This document shows positions 1-5,169 of a DNA stretch of 5,169 bases, piece after piece. A program made the position numbers and the translations under genes. Source of the stretch: Thermoplasmata archaeon (GTDB taxonomy: Bacteria; Actinomycetota; Acidimicrobiia; Acidimicrobiales; Acidimicrobiaceae); the NCBI GenBank assembly GCA_021836665.1, contig JAKBHQ010000283.1, forward strand, positions 1 through 5,169. The letters are read 5' to 3'. Below the pieces are notes generated by a model. That model was given only the letters and a program-made list of their open reading frames with translations, did no database searches and was not told the DNA's origin. Numbering within the stretch: position 1 is the first letter of the stretch; each line of letters opens with the position of its first letter.

Positions 1-165
1 TGGTCGATAGCCTACTTCTTATCAAAAGAGGCAAATCCGGCAGACATTGAAATGCAAAGTAACCAGCCACCACCTGCGCTGTGCCGAGGAGTGGGCCTTG
101 TTTGATAGGCGCCTACCTATAGGTGAAAATGGCCAAAAACATGGGTACAGACAGCTGTGTCGAGG
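1..165. other. Non-coding stretch downstream of pilC
   Basis: No gene is visible here. Minus-strand ATG triplets that follow the pilC stop run into stop codons within about a dozen codons, and a plus-strand ATG at 141 meets a stop after ten codons. The only clear structure is the pair of overlapping palindromes at 106-124. I see no hairpin followed by a T-tract that would be a standard terminator for pilC. The next minus-strand gene, which could be a prepilin or another pilus gene, would lie beyond the window. Confidence 0.6.
106..124. repeat. Two overlapping perfect 10-bp palindromes
   Basis: TAGGCGCCTA at 106-115 and ACCTATAGGT at 115-124 are each perfectly self-complementary and share the A at 115. 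A competing pairing also exists: ATAGG at 105-109 can pair with CCTAT at 116-120. The site lies about 42 bases past the pilC stop codon, in non-coding DNA. It could be a dimeric regulator site for a gene further left, or a small RNA structure at the end of the pil transcript. The palindromes are directly visible. Their function is unknown. Confidence 0.4.
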
Positions 166-1386
166 TCACTTGATCAGTTTGATGACGTTGAACATTGGCA
201 GATAAAGCGAAATCACCATGGAGCCGACAACGCTTCCTAATACCACGATAAGAATAGGCTCGAGTAGCGAGGATAACGATCCGACTAGCGCTTCAACTTC
301 CTGCTCGTAGAATGTACCTACCTTGTCTAACATGTCGTCCACGGCACCGGACTCTTCTCCGACCGCTACCATCTGCGTTACCATCGGCGGAAAGATTGGG
401 TGGGTGGCCATTCTTGTAGACATCGGTTCGCCAAATCTCACGCCGACCTGCATGTCGGTGACCGCTTCGGCTACGACGACGTTCCCGGAGGCTTCCTTGG
501 TGATTTCAAGCGCTTCCAGGATCGGGACCCCGGAATGCAGAAGGGTCGAGAGTGTCTTTGAGAACCTAACCATCGATGACTTTCGGGCGAGTCGCCCAAA
601 AATAGGAACCCTTAGAATCAGCCGATCCAAGATGTCCCTTCCCCTCTTCGAACGGGCAAATCGTACGAAGCCGTAGGCGACACCGGCGTAGAAGACGATT
701 AGCAGGGGAGCGAAGGTGACGGCAATATGTGAGACATCGAGGAGGATTCGTGTTGGAAGTGGAAGGGTCCCATGAAGGGTGGCAAAGATTTTCTGAAAGG
801 TAGGTACTACAAAAAGCAGCATCGCCGTGAGTATGACTAGCACGAGTATTAAGACCGCTATTGGGTAGGTCATTGCGGACTTTATCTTACGCTTCAGTTC
901 GACCTGCTTTTCAAGACTGGTCGCCAGACGGAGCAGTACGTCGTCTAATGCACCACCTGTTTCGCCAGATCGGACCATGGCGACGAATAGCCTATCAAAG
1001 GTTTTTGGGTGACGTATCAAAGCCCCGGAGAAGGATTGGCCGCGTTCAATGTCTAGCCGCACTTCGTTAATGATTTTTGCGAGGGGCTTGGATTCAGTCT
1101 GCGACGCCAAGATGGAAAGCGCTCGAAGGAGTGTCATACCAGAATTGACCATCGTGGCGAGCTGTCGACACATGATCGAAACGTCTTTATCCTTGACCTT
1201 GCCTGAAAGGAAAGGTATGTTGATTTCGGTATTTAGCCCTGTAGTGCGCTCTTGCACGACAGAAACCGGGAGATAGCCCATCTCTCTTAGCCTGGAAACG
1301 ACGAGTTCTCGACTTTCTGCTTCGAGTTTCCCGCTGGTAATCTTTCCAGACTTTTCCCGGGCCCTGTAGGTATACGTATCTGGCAT
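166..1386 (-). CDS. pilC: Type IV pilus inner-membrane platform protein PilC
   Basis: PilC is the polytopic membrane protein on which the PilB and PilT ATPases act to add or remove pilin subunits. The 406-residue length is normal for the family. There are two T2SSF (GspF-type) domains, roughly residues 68-195 and 270-397. Each carries the family signature: GETGGALDDVL at 141-151 and GEESGAVDDML at 343-353. Hydrophobic segments lie near 172-195, 222-243 and 374-397, giving the usual three-helix topology with cytoplasmic domains. The N-terminus (YRAREKSGKITSGKLEAES) is the typical PilC opening. The ATG at 1386 lies 3 bases after the pilT stop, with GGGGAG ten bases upstream inside the pilT end, so translation is probably coupled to pilT. 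The gene ends in TGA at 166-168. GspF of type II secretion is the main alternative, but the PilT neighbour makes a pilus far more likely. Confidence 0.95.
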   Translation of the reverse strand: MPDTYTYRAREKSGKITSGKLEAESRELVVSRLREMGYLPVSVVQERTTGLNTEINIPFLSGKVKDKDVSIMCRQLATMVNSGMTLLRALSILASQTESKPLAKIINEVRLDIERGQSFSGALIRHPKTFDRLFVAMVRSGETGGALDDVLLRLATSLEKQVELKRKIKSAMTYPIAVLILVLVILTAMLLFVVPTFQKIFATLHGTLPLPTRILLDVSHIAVTFAPLLIVFYAGVAYGFVRFARSKRGRDILDRLILRVPIFGRLARKSSMVRFSKTLSTLLHSGVPILEALEITKEASGNVVVAEAVTDMQVGVRFGEPMSTRMATHPIFPPMVTQMVAVGEESGAVDDMLDKVGTFYEQEVEALVGSLSSLLEPILIVVLGSVVGSMVISLYLPMFNVIKLIK

Positions 1387-1389
1387 TTC

Positions 1390-2535
1390 TTATCTACTCC
1401 CCGCTAGCAGTCTCTTTAGGTCCTCTGGATTGGAGCTTGCGGAAAATGCCGTGGCTTGGGTTATCTTCCCGGCCTTTACCAACGCTGCAAGGGAACTATC
1501 CATGGTCATCATTCCATATTGGCCACCAGCCTGCATAGAGGAGTAGATCTGGTGCACTTTTGCCTCTCTTATCAGGTTTCGCACCGCAGGTGTTGCCACC
1601 AGGACCTCGCAAGCTAGCACCCTTCCCGTCCCTTGGGCATTGGGTAGGAGTTGCTGGGTGACGATTGCTTGAACGGTGCTTGCGAGCTGCACCCGAATCT
1701 GCTGCTGCTGGTAGGGGGGGAAGACGTCGACAATTCTGTCTATCGCTTGCGGGGCGTCTTGGGTGTGCAAGCTTGCGAGCACAAAGTGACCGGTTTCTGC
1801 CGCTGTGATGGCCGAGGAAATTGTCTCCAGATCCCTCATTTCACCTACCAGTATTACATCAGGGTCTTGCCTCAGGACGTGCCTCAGGGCGTTTCCGAAG
1901 CCTTTTGTGTCCGCACCAACCTCACGTTGGTTTACAACGGCGAGCTTGTGTCGATACAGATACTCGATCGGATCCTCGATGGTGACGATGTGACACTTTC
2001 TTGTGGAGTTCACCCGATCTAATATCGCAGCGAGGGTAGTTGACTTTCCTGATCCCGTCGGTCCGGTAGCAAGTACCAGTCCCCTCGGGATGGTGGTCAA
2101 CTTTTCGACGATCGGTGGTAGGCCAAGGGTTTCTAATCCCGGGATTTCGAAAGGGATATATCGGAAAACTGCACCCACCGAGCCACGCTGCTGCATAATG
2201 TTGAACCTGAATCGACCGACTTCGGGGACAGAATAAGAACCGTCGAGCTCCAGGTCCTCCTCGAAGCGCTCCCTTTGTCTCTGGGTGAGCATTGTGTAGA
2301 TGAGTTCCCTTAGCCGCCTAGCGTCAATTCGTTCATGGTTGGGGATCTGCAGAAGTTCGCCATTTACCCTGACGGTAGGTATCAACCCGGCGCTTAGGTG
2401 CAGGTCGGATCCACCCGCCTCTACCAGTATCTGCAGCAGTGCGCTTATGCTGACCTTTTCCCGTAGGAGGGAGGACGTTTCAGATGATGAATTAGTGCTC
2501 GGTGCTGATTTGGTAGTTATCTGGGGATCACTCAT
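1390..2535 (-). CDS. pilT: Type IV pilus retraction ATPase PilT
   Basis: PilT is a hexameric cytoplasmic ATPase that drives pilus disassembly and retraction, as in twitching and DNA uptake. Numbering from the chosen start (381 residues): Walker A GPTGSGKST at 158-166 with Lys164; Asp box TIEDPIEY at 185-192; Walker B DPDVILVGEMRD at 224-235 with Glu232; His box TGHFVLASLHT at 248-258. The PilT-specific AVRNLIRE (317-324) matches the AIRNLIRE retraction motif and separates it from PilB and GspE. It lacks the tetracysteine zinc motif of PilB, as expected. The SDLHL motif near residues 43-47 is where typical PilT proteins begin after about 15 residues, so this one has an extra Ser/Thr-rich leader of about 27 residues. 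I chose the ATG at 2533-2535 because GAAGGA (2542-2547) sits about six bases upstream. The ATG at 2560-2562 would give 390 residues but has only a weak ribosome site. Gap to pilB: 44 bases (17 with the longer start). Confidence 0.93.
   Translation of the reverse strand: MSDPQITTKSAPSTNSSSETSSLLREKVSISALLQILVEAGGSDLHLSAGLIPTVRVNGELLQIPNHERIDARRLRELIYTMLTQRQRERFEEDLELDGSYSVPEVGRFRFNIMQQRGSVGAVFRYIPFEIPGLETLGLPPIVEKLTTIPRGLVLATGPTGSGKSTTLAAILDRVNSTRKCHIVTIEDPIEYLYRHKLAVVNQREVGADTKGFGNALRHVLRQDPDVILVGEMRDLETISSAITAAETGHFVLASLHTQDAPQAIDRIVDVFPPYQQQQIRVQLASTVQAIVTQQLLPNAQGTGRVLACEVLVATPAVRNLIREAKVHQIYSSMQAGGQYGMMTMDSSLAALVKAGKITQATAFSASSNPEDLKRLLAGSR
1397..1402 (-). promoter_or_regulatory. Ribosome binding site of pilC inside the pilT end
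   Basis: The minus strand reads GGGGAG here, ten bases before the pilC ATG at 1386. It lies within the last codons of pilT, whose TAA stop (1390-1392) is 3 bases from that ATG. A terminating ribosome on pilT would sit over the pilC start, which suggests coupled translation of the two proteins. The spacing is slightly long for a Shine-Dalgarno site. Confidence 0.5.
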
Positions 2536-2541
2536 CATCTG

Positions 2542-2547
2542 TCCTTC
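2542..2547 (-). promoter_or_regulatory. Ribosome binding site that decides the pilT start
   Basis: The minus strand reads GAAGGA, a good Shine-Dalgarno match. It ends six bases before the ATG at 2533-2535 and three bases before the adjacent ATG at 2536-2538. It lies inside the reading frame if translation starts at the upstream ATG (2560-2562), which has no comparable purine-rich site. This favours the 381-residue PilT that begins MSDPQ. Confidence 0.6.
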
Positions 2548-2579
2548 TTGAATCGGGCACATCCACTACGACACCCAGT

Positions 2580-4340
2580 TTACGAAACAACTCGGAGAAT
2601 TTCCTCGAGCGAGGTATTTCCCAATGCGACGTGGTAAAGGCCGACATCCTTCATTGTCTGCATATTTGATGATTTCGCCAACTGTCTTATTGTGTCTGTT
2701 CTAGCACCTTCAGCGATGGCGTGCTCAATTTCTTCACTGATTATGAGGACTTCGTGCAGACCAAACCTTCCCAGGAATCCGGTTCCAGCACATCGGGGAC
2801 ATCCCCCGGCCTTAAATGCCTTTTCAGGAGGGGGAATCTTGTCTTCTGGCCAACGCGCCGATCGCAGCTCCGAAAGTGTAGGGGTATAGGCCACTTTGCA
2901 ATTATCGCACAGCTTTCTTGTCAGGCGCTGGGCGACTATACAGTCCAAAGAAGAGGCGATTAGATACGGAGCAATTCCCATTTCCGCCAACCTCGAAGGT
3001 GTCGAAACCGAGTCGTTGGTGTGGACACTGGAAAGTACCAAGTGGCCAGTTAGGGCGGCTTCAATTGCAATAATTGCCGTTTCTTGGTCTCGAATTTCCC
3101 CGACAAGTATGATGTCTGGGTCCGAGCGCAGAATTGACCTTAGGGCGGATGCAAATGTCAATCCGGCTTTAGTATTTACCTGAACCTGCGTGACGCCAGG
3201 AAGGCGATATTCGACGGGATCCTCGACGGTTATTAGGTTTCTTGATTCATGATTGATCTGATTCAGGGTTGCATAAAGAGTTGTCGATTTGCCAGATCCG
3301 GTAGGTCCGGTAACCAAAATTGTCCCGTAGGGCCTCCGGAAGCATGCCTCATACTGATCGAGGGTCTCTTTCATAAATCCGAGTTGACCAAGCTCCAAGA
3401 GGGCGGTCGACTTATCTAGGATTCGAATGACTATTTTCTCTCCGGCCACCGTTGGCATGGTGGCAATACGCATATCAACGGTTTGGCCGGCCAAGGTTCC
3501 CGACATTCGCCCGTCTTGGGGTATACGCCTTTCAGCGATGTTTAGGTTGGCCATAATCTTGAGCCTCGAAACGATGCCCGAGAGTAGGACCTTTGGGAAC
3601 CTGTTTACCTCGTGTAGAACCCCGTCGATCCTGAGTCGAATTCTGACTTCATCTTCGCCTGGTTCGATGTGGATGTCCGATGCGCGTTGCTGCACCGCCT
3701 GGGCGAGGGTAATGTTGACGAGTTTTACTATCGGAGCGTCTTCGATAACGTCCACTGTCAGGGTGGAGGTATCCGTGTCGGCAACTTGGTCAGCAGCTGC
3801 CTGCGAAGTTGCGTCAAGCGCATCATCAAAGCGGACAGACCGTTCGATAGTTTGGATCAGGTCAGACCTGGTAGCTATCACAACGATCAGTTCACGTTGG
3901 GTGATCGTTCGTACGTCATCCAGGGCGACTAGGTCCGATGAGTCCGCCATTGCGACAACTAGTTTCGAGTCTTTCCATGCGATTGGTAGGATCTCATGCT
4001 TCTTTGCTAGCTGGTTGGGTATAGCGGATACCGCAGTTGGATCGAGATTGATTCGAGATAGATCCACGAGTTCGAGACCGAGACGTTTTGCCATTATCTC
4101 GGCCATGGTCCGTTCGTCTACTAGCTTGCGGGCGACCAACACACGATTCAGTGAGACCTGTGTGGCCCTAGCCTCCTCTACCGCCGCCTTCATCTGATCT
4201 TCTGAAACTAATCCTGCGGCAATTATTGCCCTACCCAGAGGCGAAATGAAGTTCCCGGATGGCGCGACCCGTCTATTAGCGCCGTTCTGGCCCTGTGCCG
4301 GTTGTGGATAAGTCGTGGTCACTGGTCTTTTATCGGCCAT
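2580..4340 (-). CDS. pilB: Type IV pilus extension ATPase PilB
   Basis: PilB is the cytoplasmic hexameric ATPase that powers pilin polymerisation through PilC. The 586 residues are usual for the family. In order: a disordered, Gln/Pro/Asn-containing leader (1-30); an MshEN-type N-terminal domain (about 34-168); and a GspE/PilB ATPase domain (about 200-586). Visible motifs are SDIHIEPGEDEVRIRLRIDG (221-240), Walker A GPTGSGKST (345-353, Lys351), Asp box TVEDPVEY (371-378), Walker B DPDIILVGEIRD (407-418, Glu415) and His box TGHLVLSSVHT (431-441). The zinc-binding tetracysteine is C478/C481 and C514/C517. PilT lacks this tetracysteine, so this is the PilB/GspE branch. The MshEN domain keeps its 24-5-24 spacing but has lost consensus Arg, Gly and Gln residues. 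The ATG at 4340 is the most upstream possible start, since an in-frame TAA lies four codons before it. Its ribosome site is weak. It is the first gene of the cluster. GspE of type II secretion is the alternative, made unlikely by the adjacent pilT. Confidence 0.94.
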   Translation of the reverse strand: MADKRPVTTTYPQPAQGQNGANRRVAPSGNFISPLGRAIIAAGLVSEDQMKAAVEEARATQVSLNRVLVARKLVDERTMAEIMAKRLGLELVDLSRINLDPTAVSAIPNQLAKKHEILPIAWKDSKLVVAMADSSDLVALDDVRTITQRELIVVIATRSDLIQTIERSVRFDDALDATSQAAADQVADTDTSTLTVDVIEDAPIVKLVNITLAQAVQQRASDIHIEPGEDEVRIRLRIDGVLHEVNRFPKVLLSGIVSRLKIMANLNIAERRIPQDGRMSGTLAGQTVDMRIATMPTVAGEKIVIRILDKSTALLELGQLGFMKETLDQYEACFRRPYGTILVTGPTGSGKSTTLYATLNQINHESRNLITVEDPVEYRLPGVTQVQVNTKAGLTFASALRSILRSDPDIILVGEIRDQETAIIAIEAALTGHLVLSSVHTNDSVSTPSRLAEMGIAPYLIASSLDCIVAQRLTRKLCDNCKVAYTPTLSELRSARWPEDKIPPPEKAFKAGGCPRCAGTGFLGRFGLHEVLIISEEIEHAIAEGARTDTIRQLAKSSNMQTMKDVGLYHVALGNTSLEEILRVVS

Positions 4341-4403
4341 GGTTACCCGTTACTTCAGTAAGTTTTCTCACGATTTTGCAGTTCAGTTTCGTAAAGACAC
4401 CAC

Positions 4404-4435
4404 AAAGCCTGTCCACCTGCACCGATCCGGGCTTT
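4404..4435 (-). repeat. Six-pair hairpin in the probable pilB leader
   Basis: AAAGCC at 4404-4409 and GGCTTT at 4430-4435 are perfect complements around a 20-base loop. On the minus strand this would form in the pilB leader RNA, ending about 63 bases before the ATG. If transcription starts upstream of it, it could affect the mRNA. With only six pairs and a long loop it may be chance, and there is no T-tract to suggest a terminator or attenuator. Confidence 0.22.
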
Positions 4436-4504
4436 TCGGGTCGGAGCTTGTGCCAAATCTAAATGCAAAACTCAGGCACCTATCGGACATTTTCGACGGT
4501 CAAG

Positions 4505-4521
4505 TTAATTGTCACAATCAA
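4505..4521. promoter_or_regulatory. Candidate operator: 17-bp inverted repeat upstream of pilB
   Basis: TTAATTGTCACAATCAA is an inverted repeat with a single central base. Seven of eight base pairs match, and the inner ATTGT-C-ACAAT is perfect. It is AT-rich within non-coding DNA, about 165-181 bases upstream of the pilB start. On the minus strand TTGACC, a -35-like hexamer, follows it within three bases, so a dimeric regulator bound here could overlap a promoter. I cannot assign it to a known regulator: it is not the LexA or CRP consensus. A 7-of-8 match can arise by chance in a region this long. Confidence 0.3.
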
Positions 4522-4650
4522 AGCCAACTCCCGACTAGCTGCCGTTTTGTTAGTTGTTTAGTCTACTGAGGATTTGGGAGTCGATGGTTTTTCGACGCGC
4601 ATATTTTGCTGCTTCGTCATTGTCAGTAGATATATCGGGCGCCATAAGCA

Positions 4651-4687
4651 CTGGCCTAGCAGCAGCCATCTAGCTCCTGCCGCCCAG
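4651..4687 (-). terminator. Candidate U-less stem-loop terminator of the efflux gene
   Basis: The hairpin starts 23 bases after the stop codon of the efflux gene. Its inner stem is seven pairs, 4659-4665 (GCAGCAG) with 4677-4683 (CTGCCGC), including one G-U pair. An outer four-pair stem, 4651-4654 (CTGG) with 4684-4687 (CCAG), is separated by a four-base bulge, and the loop is 11 bases. No T-tract follows on the minus strand. Hairpins lacking one are known at gene ends in Actinobacteria, so the position and GC-rich stem suit a terminator, but the call is tentative. Confidence 0.35.
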
Positions 4688-4710
4688 GTCATCAAAAACT
4701 AAGGACTCGA

Positions 4711-5169
4711 TTACTCTGACACAAACCCCGAGAGACCGGCCTCCGAGTCCACGAATGCATGCTCCCTTAGGGGAACCTGCTTCACGAAGATGGAAAGGAC
4801 AAATGATACTGCGGCGATTGGAACCGCAATCAGAAAAACGGTGTCGATTGAATGGGAAAAGGCGAGTATGAATCCGTGCCTGATCGGAGTGGGCAGTTTG
4901 TCTAGAGCAGAAGGACTTATTGCAATGCTTTGGCCCTTGATGAGGCTGAAGGCAGCTGGGGGCAGGTATCTGTGGAGGTTTGTACTGAGGCGAGCATTGA
5001 ATATTGCTCCGTAGACCGCGACCCCAAACGACCCTCCAATCGACCTGAAAAAAGTGGCCGCTGAAGTAGCGGTTCCAAGGTACTCGTACGGGACCGCATT
5101 CTGTACTGCCACGACTAGGACCTGCATTACTGCGCCGAGTCCTAGGCCGAGAACAAACATGAACACCGA
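4711..5169 (-). CDS. DHA2-family MFS efflux transporter, C-terminal part
   Basis: Only the last 152 residues are in the window. The frame is open to the edge, so the true start lies outside and the GTG at 5164-5166 is an internal valine. The style is that of 14-helix DHA2 (EmrB/QacA-like) proton-driven drug exporters in the cytoplasmic membrane. It includes a glycine-rich helix (GLGLGAVMQVLVVAVQNAVP), then the family-typical LGTATSAATFFRSIGGSFG (a loop entering a helix), an extracytoplasmic-type linker of about 45 residues, and a final helix (about VFLIAVPIAAVSFVLSIFV). A short cytoplasmic tail starts KQVPLRE, a common family ending. It ends in TAA at 4711-4713. The substrate cannot be told from this part. 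It is separated from pilB by 370 bases and a possible terminator, so a role in piliation is unlikely. Confidence 0.85.
   Translation of the reverse strand, partial: SVFMFVLGLGLGAVMQVLVVAVQNAVPYEYLGTATSAATFFRSIGGSFGVAVYGAIFNARLSTNLHRYLPPAAFSLIKGQSIAISPSALDKLPTPIRHGFILAFSHSIDTVFLIAVPIAAVSFVLSIFVKQVPLREHAFVDSEAGLSGFVSE

Larger units (their letters stand above)
4341..4710. other. 370-base intergenic region upstream of pilB
   Basis: This stretch separates the efflux gene from pilB and should contain the pilB promoter, since both neighbours run on the minus strand. Near the efflux gene is a GC-rich stem-loop (4651-4687). In the middle is a near-perfect 17-bp inverted repeat (4505-4521), and closer to pilB a six-pair hairpin (4404-4435). 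For the promoter, the minus strand offers TTGACC just after the inverted repeat, and TAGATT (plus 4456-4461) as a TAnnnT-type -10 box. These two are too far apart to form one promoter, so I cannot fix the start site. No tRNA, riboswitch of a class I know, or convincing small gene was seen. Confidence 0.5.

Noticed and set aside
64..98. Possible GC-rich stem downstream of pilC as a terminator
   Set aside because: The complementary segments need a two-base bulge and a 17-base loop, and no T-tract follows on the minus strand.
3427..4197. 256-residue plus-strand open frame opposite pilB
   Set aside because: It lies wholly antisense to the motif-rich pilB sequence. Its translation is Ser/Arg-rich and resembles no family, so it is a shadow frame created by the codon use of pilB.
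4303..4311. Exact DnaA-box match (TTATCCACA on the minus strand)
   Set aside because: It is a single copy inside the pilB coding sequence, where it encodes ordinary residues (T-Y-P-Q). One 9-mer match is expected about 0.04 times in a window this size, but without clustered boxes or an AT-rich region there is no origin.
4474..4484. AGGCACCTATC resembles the minus-strand AGGCGCCTATC near 104-114 (10 of 11 bases)
   Set aside because: An 11-mer match with one mismatch between two intergenic regions of these sizes, on either strand, is expected about once by chance.
4315..4569. 84-residue plus-strand open frame over the pilB start and upstream region
   Set aside because: It starts at a GTG inside the pilB coding sequence, has no clear ribosome site and shows no recognisable domain or membrane segment. 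It covers the region expected to hold the pilB promoter.
4580..4596. Small hairpin GTCGA / TCGAC with a seven-base loop
   Set aside because: It has only five pairs and no T-tract after it on either strand. It is too weak to call a terminator or an operator.
4917..5099. 60-residue minus-strand open frame inside the efflux gene
   Set aside because: It is in another frame of the same strand within a well-supported transporter sequence, with no domain of its own.

Overview
The window carries a three-gene type IV pilus motor cluster and the 3' end of an unrelated drug-efflux gene, all on the minus strand. The three complete proteins are the extension ATPase PilB, the retraction ATPase PilT and the inner-membrane platform PilC. 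All their diagnostic motifs are readable and intact. I see no RNA gene, insertion sequence, CRISPR array or phage gene.

Organism: the base composition looks moderate (about half G+C by eye). The efflux fragment has the phrasing of DHA2-type transporters common in Actinobacteria, and the order pilB-pilT-pilC is frequent in monoderm bacteria. An actinobacterium, possibly of the Acidimicrobiia, is my best guess. This is an impression from protein style and is not proven by the window.

Layout, read along the minus strand (right to left): the C-terminal part of a DHA2-family MFS transporter (4711-5169, cut by the window edge); a candidate U-less hairpin terminator (4651-4687); a 370-base intergenic region with a near-perfect 17-bp inverted repeat (4505-4521) and a small hairpin (4404-4435), presumably holding the pilB promoter; pilB (2580-4340); pilT (1390-2535, with a possible upstream start at 2562); pilC (166-1386); and 165 bases with no gene but with two overlapping 10-bp palindromes (106-124).

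How the genes work together: PilB hydrolyses ATP to drive pilin addition through PilC, and PilT powers disassembly and retraction through the same platform. The short gaps (44 or 17 bases, then 3 bases) point to one transcript. Pilin, prepilin peptidase and alignment-complex genes are not in the window. The system belongs to a known family. The points worth a second look are the eroded ligand motifs in the MshEN domain of PilB, the Ser/Thr-rich PilT N-terminus with its start ambiguity, and the palindromic sites flanking the cluster.
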